From positions 1-38,337 of the forward strand of contig NBMY01000131.1 in the NCBI GenBank assembly GCA_002212985.1: a stretch of 38,337 bases of DNA, given 5' to 3'. Of the stretch, positions 17,101 to 24,772 are shown one piece after another. The notes beneath the pieces are model-generated. The model searched no databases. It had not been told where the DNA came from and saw only the letters and a list, made by a program, of their open reading frames with translations. The stretch is from Sphingobacteriales bacterium TSM_CSS (GTDB lineage: Bacteria > Bacteroidota > Bacteroidia > Chitinophagales > UBA2359). The position numbers and the translations under genes were made by a program. The first letter of the stretch is position 1. Each line of letters starts with the position of its first letter.

Positions 17101-18236
17101 TCTTAGACAAAGAATCGCTTTTGGCTTATGCCGAAGACACCGGCTACAGCCGCTCTTTTCTCGATTTTCATTACCGCTCGCAACACCCGCACCTTATAGA
17201 ATTTTCAAATGCGGCTTTTTATGGTTCAAGGCTGGTAAATATGCCTGCCGCAAAACCCTACAAAGCCATGCATTTACAGGAGGTGAACGGTGTATATGAT
17301 AAAAATGCAAATGCACTGGAAGTGGCTGCCGTAATGGAAATATTGTTAAACGTTATTCAACCCGAAAGCACAGACCCAAACGGGAACCCCGTATTTCCTT
17401 CGGTTGGCGTGGCGACTTTTAATATTTACCAGCGAAACCTGCTGCTGGAAACCATACAACAGCAAAAACTGCAAAACGAAACTGCCGCCGCACGCCTTTC
17501 TGCCCTTGAGGAACAGGGTTTGTTTGTAAAAAATCTGGAGAACATACAAGGCGATGAGCGCGATATAATGATAATTTCCACAACATTTGGCGTAAAACCC
17601 GATGGCAAGTTTCTGCAAAATTTTGGACCCATTAACCGCGCAAAAGGGTACAAACTGCTCAATGTTATTATAACCCGCGCCCGCCGGCAGGTATATATCT
17701 GCACCTCTATTCCGCAGCAATACTACACCCGTTATGCGGCCGAAATGGCAACCTCCGGCAACACGGGTAAAGCCATGCTGTATGCCTACCTTGCCTATGC
17801 CAAAGCTGCCGATACCGGAAACGAAGAACTTAGGCAAAATGTATTGCAATTGCTAAGGCAATACTGCACCGAGCAAACTGCCGTACAACCCGATTTGTAC
17901 GGCACAGAGTCGAACCTTTTTATTTCACAAATTGCACACCGCATACAAAATGCCTTGCCCCAATACCGGGTAGTACCATTTTACAAAGCCGGAGGTTTTA
18001 TAACCGATATTGCTATTTTTGCGCAAGCCGGCACACAGCCGCCTGTTGCCGTAGAATGCGATAACAGCGCGGCCCACCACAGCCCCGAAGCCTACCTGCA
18101 CGATGTGTACCGGCAGGAGCAGTTGCAAAAACTGGGTTTCCGGTTTTACCGCACCTACTCGGTAAACTGGTGGTTACACGCAGGGCAGGCGCTACAGGAA
18201 CTTACCTCATTTGTTACTGCTGCACCGCCTGTCTGA
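14145..18236 (+). CDS. SF1 (Upf1/DNA2-like) helicase fused to a Vsr/MTES_1575-like nuclease
   Basis: A 1363-residue protein. The N-terminal 250 residues resemble DUF4011-type regions (FGIGYPILIKRDRRD, LIKAPVFIWNLDI). Helicase motifs follow: Walker A GPPGTGKS with Lys338, Walker B FDEASQ at about 916-921, motif III SGDTHQMPPSD, motif IV FNIYQRNLL, motif V NIQGDERDIMI and motif VI VIITRARRQVY. About 500 residues of helical, Gln-rich sequence lie between Walker A and B. The last 110 residues match the MTES_1575/DUF559/Vsr nuclease fold: Glu1255, ITDIAI with Asp1288, VAVECDN with Glu1304 and Asp1306, and then DVYRQEQLQKLGFRFYRTYSVNWW. Proteins with this architecture occur in anti-phage defence, yet this one stands alone among housekeeping genes, so repair is also possible. 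The 3' end overlaps the convergent deacetylase gene by 23 bases. Confidence 0.88.
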   Translation: MAKQNFLQLLRQKLSTGNRRSIHLSVLPGNLLNRVDVALLDLLQEKMALKLIETLLNKPKFTLTIQYDRAESLHRLPPDEQKNLLHLQKRLNALCYENNDNFLEHGVKPFGIGYPILIKRDRRDPSKLIKAPVFIWNLDIEKSATHAFKWTIKRDEDFAVYFNQVLLSHMETDEGISLQNIADSFNPDEPLSSQGIVDLCNQLLRQLNAGEEYPQATIAVCPGPDTLKHLDFTKPVLRWSAVLGIYKTQKQSIIKDIDQLLKQQSAATQQTKPDEIPQQGAVDDPNYGVVLQDNPPITASYQQHTFACVTTDPSQQAVVNNMVLQPRQIIQGPPGTGKSQSLTAVISNALDNNAKCLVVCEKRTALEVVQNNLKAVGLGGLAIIIEDIAKDRTKVVDIVRQQLEENIVPVYFAEQEYHDLLYAAQTSREALNATHHFLAQKLLANWNWTDVAGKFLQADEACGHAKHLAANGLNYSDFAFSTPEYQRLTEVVSQGNALFAQIGSLQHPLQAINPMLFLRQNAGQLLFLLKEKGAAELAGLQAAIQLIEQLTTDYAQALEVHYRQFYHQLLQMCNTLMALLNAALAQYGKQFDQRTGLPATSVKALGWVVSKFKNIGQLQQEAIGQYLQLQQYYAQYPYFPHQFLPVTKEQPETFTHLLNNVATLQNLLENWFNALGQLIARETQNLHYGAPHPAAPLQMQLQTARNTYRQLAQDHNKDSLLYDDMAEQTELPDTQLMILNRTALQWHTVLQNLHRFREFYDWQRFFLPLQPHEQQLLLALTERQLHTWQFAFEQWYLHGLLKRNETPQTPGNDQNITRFATLLHQLHQLQTAKIVNQWKVKQQRAVAAFNKRNINFNVKQLFNKRGSKGQQRTPLRTIIHSDFGLFTDFFPVLLVNPVVCSSILPLKQGLFDVVIFDEASQLRLEETYTALLRGKYKIVSGDTHQMPPSDYFDSGNALLLDTTMPETTDDTGEDDAIPDDMAITDLLDKESLLAYAEDTGYSRSFLDFHYRSQHPHLIEFSNAAFYGSRLVNMPAAKPYKAMHLQEVNGVYDKNANALEVAAVMEILLNVIQPESTDPNGNPVFPSVGVATFNIYQRNLLLETIQQQKLQNETAAARLSALEEQGLFVKNLENIQGDERDIMIISTTFGVKPDGKFLQNFGPINRAKGYKLLNVIITRARRQVYICTSIPQQYYTRYAAEMATSGNTGKAMLYAYLAYAKAADTGNEELRQNVLQLLRQYCTEQTAVQPDLYGTESNLFISQIAHRIQNALPQYRVVPFYKAGGFITDIAIFAQAGTQPPVAVECDNSAAHHSPEAYLHDVYRQEQLQKLGFRFYRTYSVNWWLHAGQALQELTSFVTAAPPV

Positions 18237-18921
18237 TGGGTGATGGAATGGCCTTAAACGCAAAACCCAGCCGGGCGTAATACTCCATAATTCGGGGTAA
18301 AATTTCTTTCAGGTTCGGAAAAGCCTTTTCACTGTCGTGAAACACTACCACAGGGCTAAGGTCCGATGGTTTCACCGAAACATTTTGTACAACATGGCGG
18401 TAGCATTGTTGCCATGGCAGGTCGCGGTTCCAGTCGGCGCTTACCACACTCCACATAACAATTCGGGGCGGCATATTTTGCCGGCATACCTGCGGGTTTT
18501 GCAACAGGTATTTCACCTGTGCGGGGGTAATGGCGCCATAAGGCGGTCTGAACAATGCCGATGGCACCAGCCTTGCACAGTTGGCAATGTCTTGCATATA
18601 GGCCGCAAGCGGTGTTTTCCAGCCATTTAAATGATTGTAACTATGGTTGCCAACGCTGTGTTCCAATTCTAAGGTTTGGTGCAAAATAGCGGGGTATTTT
18701 TCGGCTTGACGGCCAAGGCAAAAAAAAGTGGCTTTGGCCTGGTATGCGTCAAGTTGCTGAAGCACCCACGGGGTTATACCGGGCGTTGGGCCGTCGTCAA
18801 AGGTAAGGTACAGACAGGGTTCGGCATCGGGCATTTGCCACAGCACATCGGGGTAAAGCATATGGGCAAAAGGGGGTGTTTTCACCCAAAGTGGCATCAG
18901 CCATCGTTCAAAACGGTTCAT
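18214..18921 (-). CDS. Polysaccharide deacetylase (NodB domain, CE4)
   Basis: A 235-residue protein with all CE4 motifs in order: TFDDGP (motif 1, catalytic base and metal Asp), HSYNH (motif 2, metal His pair), RPPYG (motif 3), a SADWNRDLPW segment (motif 4) and VFHDS (motif 5). CE4 enzymes remove N- or O-acetyl groups from chitin oligomers, peptidoglycan or exopolysaccharide; the substrate here is not evident. No cleavable signal peptide is seen, and the N-terminus (MNRFERWLMPLWVKTPP) is amphipathic. A short hydrophobic start is common in relatives of this size. The C-terminal codons overlap the end of the helicase-nuclease gene on the other strand. The promoter element at 18928 lies directly upstream. 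Confidence 0.92.
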   Translation of the reverse strand: MNRFERWLMPLWVKTPPFAHMLYPDVLWQMPDAEPCLYLTFDDGPTPGITPWVLQQLDAYQAKATFFCLGRQAEKYPAILHQTLELEHSVGNHSYNHLNGWKTPLAAYMQDIANCARLVPSALFRPPYGAITPAQVKYLLQNPQVCRQNMPPRIVMWSVVSADWNRDLPWQQCYRHVVQNVSVKPSDLSPVVVFHDSEKAFPNLKEILPRIMEYYARLGFAFKAIPSPIRQAVQQ

Positions 18922-18927
18922 ATAGTG

Positions 18928-18935
18928 TAAAGATA
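18928..18935 (-). promoter_or_regulatory. -7-like promoter element, TATCTTTA
   Basis: One mismatch to TAnnTTTG and only six bases upstream of the ATG at 18921. A TTG lies 15 bases further upstream, slightly closer than usual. Transcription would begin almost at the start codon. Confidence 0.45.
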
Positions 18936-19048
18936 GCGAAAATGGGTAAACAACTCAGAAAAACTATTGTAAAAATACCCGAACACCATTTAGCGGTTTA
19001 AGTTTTATAGGAAAACACTATAAATTTCGGCATTTAAAACAAAACTGG

Positions 19049-19056
19049 TATCTTTA
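19049..19056 (+). promoter_or_regulatory. Possible -7 element, TATCTTTA
   Basis: Same octamer as before the NodB and lipoprotein genes, on the plus strand, 283 bases upstream of the beta-barrel gene. No -33 TTG is seen, so support is weak. Confidence 0.25.
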
Positions 19057-19338
19057 CCACGCCGGTTTGGTCATTTGGGGGTAGAAAGGAATAGTTAATC
19101 CGTGCAACCATTTCTTAATATTAAACAAAAACCCCTATTGACAACGGCTGTTGTAAAACAACTATCGCACAATGAATGAGTTTTCTGCTTTTTTATAAAA
19201 TCCCCGCCTATTAAGTCTGCAAAAACCAGAAAAAAGCAGTGCTTTACACCACTATGACAAATAAAATTGAACAAAATTGCGTTAAACTTGCCGAAAAAAC
19301 CGAATTTTAGGGCATAATTACCAAACCGCACTCCGGCT

Positions 19339-21021
19339 ATGCAGATAACAAAACTTTTTTATACTCAATTACACCCCTTGTTAATTGCCACAGGCATGTT
19401 GTTGTCAGTAACTGTTCATGCACAACAACCCCCTGCGCCCGGCGGCACAGACGATATAGCGCCGGAAAACATTGACATTGTGAAGCCTTACGAGCCGGTG
19501 CTGGCAGATGCGGTAAAAGTGGAGTTTTTACCCGATTTGCCCACCAAGGAAGAATTGGAAAAACGCAAGCCCTCCTTTTCGGATTATGTAGTGCCCAACC
19601 GGTTTTTAGCTATGAGTTACGACCCCCTGCCGCTAAAACCGATAGCTTACAAAACACAGCCAAAAGACGACAAAGATTTAGAAAAACTGCACAATATATG
19701 GCTTAGTGCGGGCTACGGAAACCTGAATACTCCCTATATAGATGCAGCCGTAAGCACCGGCAGGTCGAAAAAAATGGTAGCCGGTTTGCATGGCAACTAC
19801 CTTTCATCACAGGGCAAACTCAATTTGCAGGATTTTGCAAGGTCGGGCGGGGGCGGTTATGCCAAGTTTTTTACCAAATCCAATGTAATTGGAGTAAGCG
19901 CAGATTACCGCCGCGAAAAATACTATTTCTACGGCTTTAATGCCGATACCCTGCTGATGCCTCCACCCGAAAATGCCGACTCTGCAAGGCAGTTGTTCCA
20001 AACCTTTTCTGGTGCGGCAGAGTTTACCAACGCAATTGAAAACAAGGCAGAAACCGATTACAATCTTAAATTGGCTTTTCACCGTTTTACCGATCAGTAC
20101 AATGCCAAAGAAAACAACATTATTGCAACAGGCCAGGCAGGAAAGTTGTTTAATGAGCATACAGGCGCATCGGTTACCTTACACACACATTACTCTGCCT
20201 ACAAAGACACGGCTACTTTTAATAATTTGCTGCTCAATTTCATACCGGCTTTTTCCTACCGCGCCTTGTTTGGCTCGGTAACTGTGGGGGCAAATGCCAT
20301 GTTAGATCAAAGTAAGTTCTATGCCTGGCCGCACCTTGCCATTTCGGTTATACCTGTTCCGGACAAACTGGAAATTTACGGCAACTGGAAAAAAGAATTA
20401 GTGAAAAACAATTTTATGGAACTGGCTTCGCTTAACCCGTTTACCAACCAATACCAGCAGTTCCAAAACTCGCGCCGCGAAGAGCGTACTTTAGGAATTA
20501 AAGGCAATGCCGGCATTTTCTCTTACAATCTTAAAGGCGGGCAGGAGATAATAGCCAACCAGCCCCTTTTTGTTAACGATTCTACCGATTTGCGCAAGTT
20601 TAACGTTTTGTACGATAAAGTTAGCGCATGGTTTGGCTCTGCCGAAGCTGCAGTAAATTTCAAACAGGGTGGGGTAAACCTTGCCGCACGTTATAACCGA
20701 TTTTCGGCCAACGAACAAGCCGAAGCGTGGCATTTGTTTCCGCTCAACATAACCCTTAGCGGCAGCTACAACCCGTTGGAGAAACTGCAGTTGCAGGCGG
20801 CTTTGTTTGTGCTTAACGGCGCAAAAGCACAACTTGCCGACAAACAATCAACCAATTTAAAAGGCACTATGGATATAAACCTGTCTGCAAGATATGAAGT
20901 TATTAAAAATATTGCTATCTTTGCCAATCTAAATAACCTTGCCTCGGTTAAAGCAGAGCGCTTTCTTTATTACCCCGGCTATGGGTTCAATGCCCTTGGC
21001 GGCATTACGGTAAGGTTTTAA
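19339..21021 (+). CDS. Outer-membrane beta-barrel protein (TonB-receptor-like, no plug)
   Basis: A 560-residue protein with a signal peptide ending in VTVHAQ near residue 29. A short periplasmic segment follows with the pattern IVKPYEPVLADAVKV, which I recall from a group of Bacteroidota barrel proteins often labelled TonB-dependent receptor. From about residue 110 to the end the sequence alternates hydrophobic and polar residues with many aromatic strand ends (IWLSAGYGN, YAKFFTKSNVIGVSADY), and it finishes in GGITVRF, a barrel-type C-terminal Phe. It is too short for a full TonB receptor and shows no plug domain or carboxypeptidase-like N-terminal domain. The next two plus-strand genes are also envelope proteins, suggesting a shared process. 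Barrel is well supported; transport role unknown. Confidence 0.75.
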   Translation: MQITKLFYTQLHPLLIATGMLLSVTVHAQQPPAPGGTDDIAPENIDIVKPYEPVLADAVKVEFLPDLPTKEELEKRKPSFSDYVVPNRFLAMSYDPLPLKPIAYKTQPKDDKDLEKLHNIWLSAGYGNLNTPYIDAAVSTGRSKKMVAGLHGNYLSSQGKLNLQDFARSGGGGYAKFFTKSNVIGVSADYRREKYYFYGFNADTLLMPPPENADSARQLFQTFSGAAEFTNAIENKAETDYNLKLAFHRFTDQYNAKENNIIATGQAGKLFNEHTGASVTLHTHYSAYKDTATFNNLLLNFIPAFSYRALFGSVTVGANAMLDQSKFYAWPHLAISVIPVPDKLEIYGNWKKELVKNNFMELASLNPFTNQYQQFQNSRREERTLGIKGNAGIFSYNLKGGQEIIANQPLFVNDSTDLRKFNVLYDKVSAWFGSAEAAVNFKQGGVNLAARYNRFSANEQAEAWHLFPLNITLSGSYNPLEKLQLQAALFVLNGAKAQLADKQSTNLKGTMDINLSARYEVIKNIAIFANLNNLASVKAERFLYYPGYGFNALGGITVRF

Positions 21022-21144
21022 TTTTGTTCGATCCGGTAATTTGCCGGGGTTCGCTATTAAGCGTCATTGTTCAAAACAAAGAATATAAAAAAAATAATAA
21101 AACCATTTATTAACCAACAACAGCAAACAGAAAAATCAAATACC

Positions 21145-22467
21145 ATGGCAAAAAAAGTAAACATAGTTCATTACATACAATCTTTATTGTACGATTACAG
21201 TTCGGTTGTAGTGCCCGGTTTGGGTGCATTTCTTACCCAATATGCGCCGGCGCGCATTCGTGAAACCGATGGCGTAATACTGCCGCCGGTAAAAACCGTT
21301 CAGTTTAATGAAAAGCTGAACCTGAACGACGGGTTGCTCATAAGTCATATCGCACGCATGGAAAAAATAGCCGAAGGCGAGGCCGGAATTTATGTGTCGC
21401 ATTTTGTGGACAATATTTTTGACCAGTTTGCCAACGGAGAAGCTGCCACGCTCGAAGGAATTGGCACGCTCTCCAAAACCTTGCAGGGCATAGCTTTTAC
21501 CCCGTTTGAAGATGCCAATTTTTCATCGGATACCTTTGGGCTAGCACCTGTTGAACTTCCGCCTGTATCTGAAGAGGAGGGAACTGCTCCGGCGGATTTG
21601 CCAGCACCACCGGTAGGAACCGGCATAGGAATTAATACCGATGTGTACGAAGAGCCCGAAGACGAAACCCCGGTAAAGGTTACAGAAACTACCGAAAAGC
21701 GAAGCTTACATGAGGTGTTGGCAGCAACAGGCAATAATACACAGGCAACCGTTCAAACTGCCGTCACTGCCGAAGAGCCAGAAGCGCCTCCTGCCAAAAA
21801 AAACAGCTATTGGTGGTGGTTGCTGCCGGTAGTAATGTTGTTAGCCTTTATTATTCTGCTGTCGCAACTGCCATCGGGCAACAAACAGCAAGACGCTGCA
21901 CAAACCGATAGCAATAATGCAACCTCCTATGATACTTTGTCCAATACCGCCGCTACCGGTTCCGACACTTCCGCCACTGCTGCCGCAGGCAATACCGGCA
22001 ACGTAACCACCACCAACGATGCTGCTGCAACCGGCACAACAGCAACCGGCGGCGCAACCACTTCTGCTTCCGATGCATCAACAGGTAATGTGCGCGGTAA
22101 CGCCACCACCGAAGCAACCGATGCCACAACTGCTGCCAACACCGCCGATAACCGCGGCAATGCCGCTACCGCTGCAGGAACCACCACCGGTACAACTGCT
22201 ACCTCAGACAGCCGGGGCAATGCCACCGAAACCACTGCCGAAGCGCCTGCAGGATACTATATCATAGTTGCTTCTTACGATGTGCAAAGCAAAGCAAACA
22301 AACTGGCATTGAAATTGAGCAGTGCTTCGAGTAAAGTATATGCATTGCCACCCGATAAAGGCCGCTATCGCGTAGGATACTATGCTGCTACCGAATCGGC
22401 TGCCAAAACAGAAATGGACAGGCTTCGAAAATCGGGTTATCCGCAGGCATGGATTTTGAAAAAATAA
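21145..22467 (+). CDS. HU-CCDC81-like and SPOR domain membrane protein
   Basis: A 440-residue protein from the ATG at 21145; a longer frame from a TTG at 21067 adds only Lys/Gln-rich leader. Residues 1-135 match the two bacterial HU-CCDC81 domains (HYIQSLLYDYSSVVVPGLGAF; then KIAEGEAGIYVSHFVDNIF and GIGTLSK). One membrane helix lies at about 222-241 (WWWLLPVVMLLAFIILL). A low-complexity Thr/Ala/Asn/Gly linker of about 125 residues with three RGNA repeats crosses the periplasm. The last 70 residues form a SPOR domain (YYIIVASYD, VQSKANKLALKL, YRVGYYA, AWILKK), which binds peptidoglycan lacking stem peptides at division sites. The soluble HU-like half would be cytoplasmic. The architecture suggests a link between a cytoplasmic partner and septal peptidoglycan. 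Confidence 0.88.
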   Translation: MAKKVNIVHYIQSLLYDYSSVVVPGLGAFLTQYAPARIRETDGVILPPVKTVQFNEKLNLNDGLLISHIARMEKIAEGEAGIYVSHFVDNIFDQFANGEAATLEGIGTLSKTLQGIAFTPFEDANFSSDTFGLAPVELPPVSEEEGTAPADLPAPPVGTGIGINTDVYEEPEDETPVKVTETTEKRSLHEVLAATGNNTQATVQTAVTAEEPEAPPAKKNSYWWWLLPVVMLLAFIILLSQLPSGNKQQDAAQTDSNNATSYDTLSNTAATGSDTSATAAAGNTGNVTTTNDAAATGTTATGGATTSASDASTGNVRGNATTEATDATTAANTADNRGNAATAAGTTTGTTATSDSRGNATETTAEAPAGYYIIVASYDVQSKANKLALKLSSASSKVYALPPDKGRYRVGYYAATESAAKTEMDRLRKSGYPQAWILKK

Positions 22468-22627
22468 ACAGGCAAGAATGCCCCCGCTTTTGCAATTTGC
22501 GTTTGCAGCCAATAGCAAAAGTTGGTGAATGTCCATCGTCGGGTAAAATTGGTTGGGCAGGCAAAACCGCTCAATACTTGTCCCTTACCAATTGCTTTAT
22601 AGCTCTATCTTTTTACGCGCTGCTACT

Positions 22628-23527
22628 ATGAACAAAGGGTTGTTGTACTTTATTCCACGGTTTTTACCCCTGCTGCTGCTGGCAGGCGGCTATTGGTATG
22701 TTTGTGAACTGAACGAAAATGGCTGTAGTTGCCTGGCAAACCCCGATAAACCCAAACCCTTTGTTATTGCCGATGAAGATACCGTATTGCTTAGAGCCGG
22801 AAATGAGTTTATTAGATTTCCCGAATCGGGTACAAAACCCAAAATTCCCGATACCATAGAACGCGCCCTTCCGGACGTTGCCATTTATCTGCAAAACCAT
22901 TTAAATAAACAGCTGAAAATAACCTGCTCTTATGGTAAAAAGGAAAAAAACAACACTATAATGCCCGATTTGGGGCTTGCCCGGGCCGAAGTGCTTAAAC
23001 AGAAGCTGGTAAACCTGAATGCTCCTGAAGACCGAATTGTAATTGCTTCGGAAGAAGCGCCGGCGCCTCTTTACGTAAGCGATTACCTTATTGGCGGTGT
23101 TGATTTTAGTTTTATGCCCAATCGTTTACTGCCCTTTACCGTTGAAACCATGTTGCAGAACGATTCGGTTACCGTTTTTTATGAGGGGGGTACCACCCGA
23201 TTTACCATGCCCTCCGAAACCCGTATTTACCTCGAAAACCTGCGACAATACCTGTTGCAAAACCCCATGGCCGCCGTGGTGTTATACGGACATACCGACA
23301 ACAGCAATACCGATGCCTATAACCTTGACCTGGGTAGCAGGCGTTGCAACACCCTGAAAGCGTTTATGGTAAACATGGGGTTGCCATCAAACCGCATTCT
23401 CACAGAAAGCAAAGGCGAAACTCAACCGCTATACCCCAATACACTGGAAGAAGGGCGTATGCGCAACCGCCGTGTGGTTATAAAAACAACCATTGCTACA
23501 CACACCGAAAAAACAGAGCAACATTAA
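22628..23527 (+). CDS. OmpA-family peptidoglycan-binding protein
   Basis: A 299-residue protein. The ATG at 22628 opens a hydrophobic N-terminus (LPLLLLAGGYWYVC) that serves as a signal peptide or anchor; a longer non-ATG start at 22553 is rejected. The C-terminal 110 residues are a clear OmpA-like domain: VVLYGHTDNSNTDAYNLDLGSRR followed by ALKAFM-like helix, GLPSNRI, SKGETQPLYPN and GRMRNRRVVI, with the Asp and Arg that bind diaminopimelate. Residues about 75-150 look like a second, degenerate OmpA-type unit (ITCSYGKKEKNN, DLGLARAEVLKQKLV, DRIVIASEE) without the peptide-binding residues. It follows the SPOR gene by 160 bases; both probably act on the cell wall. Confidence 0.85.
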   Translation: MNKGLLYFIPRFLPLLLLAGGYWYVCELNENGCSCLANPDKPKPFVIADEDTVLLRAGNEFIRFPESGTKPKIPDTIERALPDVAIYLQNHLNKQLKITCSYGKKEKNNTIMPDLGLARAEVLKQKLVNLNAPEDRIVIASEEAPAPLYVSDYLIGGVDFSFMPNRLLPFTVETMLQNDSVTVFYEGGTTRFTMPSETRIYLENLRQYLLQNPMAAVVLYGHTDNSNTDAYNLDLGSRRCNTLKAFMVNMGLPSNRILTESKGETQPLYPNTLEEGRMRNRRVVIKTTIATHTEKTEQH

Positions 23528-23560
23528 CCCAACATTATTTAACCTTTTAATGTAGTGTGC

Positions 23561-24061
23561 ATGTACAGAACTATTGCCGATTTTTTAGCTGAATGGAGAA
23601 CCGAAACAGACGATACCCTTAAAATATTTGGTGCACTAACCGATGAAGCCCTTTTTAGCTCCATCCATCCCGATGTGCGCACCTTGGGGCGCTTGGCATG
23701 GCACATTACCCAAACCCTTACCGAAATGCCTGCCCGAGCAGGTTTGGTGCCTGCCGATACACTGGAACATGTGCCTTGCCCGCCTGTAGTGGCAGCAATA
23801 AAAGAACAGTATGCCACACATGCCGCTGCCCTTGCCGCCGCTGTACAGGCGCAATGGACAGATGCAGGTTTGCAGGAGCAAGTAGAAATGTATGGCGAAC
23901 AATGGGCTAAAGGTTTTATACTTAGGGTGCTGGTAACCCACCAAATACACCACCGCGCACAAATGACTGTTGTTATGCGGCAACTTGGACTTAAAGTACC
24001 GGGCATTTATGGCCCCTCAAAAGAAGAATGGGCAGCGTGGGGCATGCCTGCCGCAGAGTAG
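23561..24061 (+). CDS. DinB-like protein
   Basis: A 166-residue four-helix-bundle protein of the DinB/YfiT superfamily. The three metal-binding histidines are in the usual places: His48 (LGRLAWHITQTL) and His127 with His131 (VTHQIHHRAQM). These normally bind Ni or Zn; some relatives are thiol transferases, and most have no known reaction. The C-terminal LKVPGIYGPSKEEW is typical of Bacteroidota members. The ATG at 23561 is preferred to the GTG at 23555. It begins 34 bases after the OmpA-type gene and may be cotranscribed, though no functional link is evident. Confidence 0.87.
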   Translation: MYRTIADFLAEWRTETDDTLKIFGALTDEALFSSIHPDVRTLGRLAWHITQTLTEMPARAGLVPADTLEHVPCPPVVAAIKEQYATHAAALAAAVQAQWTDAGLQEQVEMYGEQWAKGFILRVLVTHQIHHRAQMTVVMRQLGLKVPGIYGPSKEEWAAWGMPAAE

Positions 24062-24174
24062 GCGCTGTATTATTCTATTCCCACCGCTTAAATTTTTGCC
24101 CTTTTGTAAGGTAGTAAGGAGTTCTGGGAATCAATGCCCCTGCTGCACTGCACAGGAATTATTCCCCATAATGG

Positions 24175-24702
24175 TTAACCGGCGTTGCGCAGGCATTTGT
24201 AAATTTGTATGGACAACAACAAAATGCCAATAAAAACCGCCAGTCCCAGCAAACCCCACAGGGCGCTTAACTCTTGTTTTACCACCACCAGCAGTACAAC
24301 CGCCACCAGAAAAACGGTTGCCAGTTCGTTCCACATGCGCAACTGCTGCGAGGTGTACGGAAACCTGCCTTGTTGGTGCTGTTGGTAAATATGATGCAGT
24401 GAAAAATGGTAAGCATATAACCCCGCCACAAAGCCCAGTTTTACCCACAACCAAACAGGGACAGAACCAAACAACCACAATATTAAACTGCCAAACAACA
24501 GGGTAAGTATGGCCGACGGCCAGGTAATGCCCAGCCATAACCTGCGGCTCATAATACCCAACTGTTGCAGCAATATGCTTCTTTCGGGTTCGGGTTTTAA
24601 ATTGGACTCGGCTTGGTAAACAAAAAGCCGCACTATATAAAACAAGCCCGAAAACCAGGTGACAATAAAGATAATATGTAGTGCTTTAATGTAAAAATAC
24701 AT
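24175..24702 (-). CDS. hemJ: Protoporphyrinogen oxidase HemJ
   Basis: A 175-residue inner-membrane protein with four to five helices. The N-terminal YIKALHIIFIVTWFSGLFYIVR is the HemJ signature, with the conserved histidine at position 9. The segment SRRLWLGITWPSAILTL and the later LWVKLGFVAGLYAYHFSLHH, with its conserved Lys and His residues, complete the family pattern. HemJ oxidises protoporphyrinogen IX to protoporphyrin IX in heme synthesis and carries a heme itself. No other heme genes are close by. The start is the ATG at 24702; the App1-like gene lies 70 bases downstream of nothing else on this strand, so cotranscription from it is possible. Confidence 0.9.
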   Translation of the reverse strand: MYFYIKALHIIFIVTWFSGLFYIVRLFVYQAESNLKPEPERSILLQQLGIMSRRLWLGITWPSAILTLLFGSLILWLFGSVPVWLWVKLGFVAGLYAYHFSLHHIYQQHQQGRFPYTSQQLRMWNELATVFLVAVVLLVVVKQELSALWGLLGLAVFIGILLLSIQIYKCLRNAG

Positions 24703-24772
24703 GGTTTTCTGTTGGTTGTAACTATGTTTGCAAGGTGGTATTACATTTTAGAAGGAAAGCGGTGTTGGCGGG

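Larger units (their letters stand above)
18922..19338. other. Intergenic region between divergent NodB and beta-barrel genes
   Basis: About 417 AT-rich bases with the predicted promoter elements at 18928 (minus) and 19049 (plus). A 78-codon open frame on the minus strand has no recognisable domain. The predicted leader of the plus-strand gene would be about 280 bases long; I recognise no riboswitch in it. Confidence 0.4.

Noticed and set aside
19095-19331. 78-codon minus-strand open frame
   Set aside because: Lies in an AT-rich leader region, with no domain, no promoter and no similarity that I can see.
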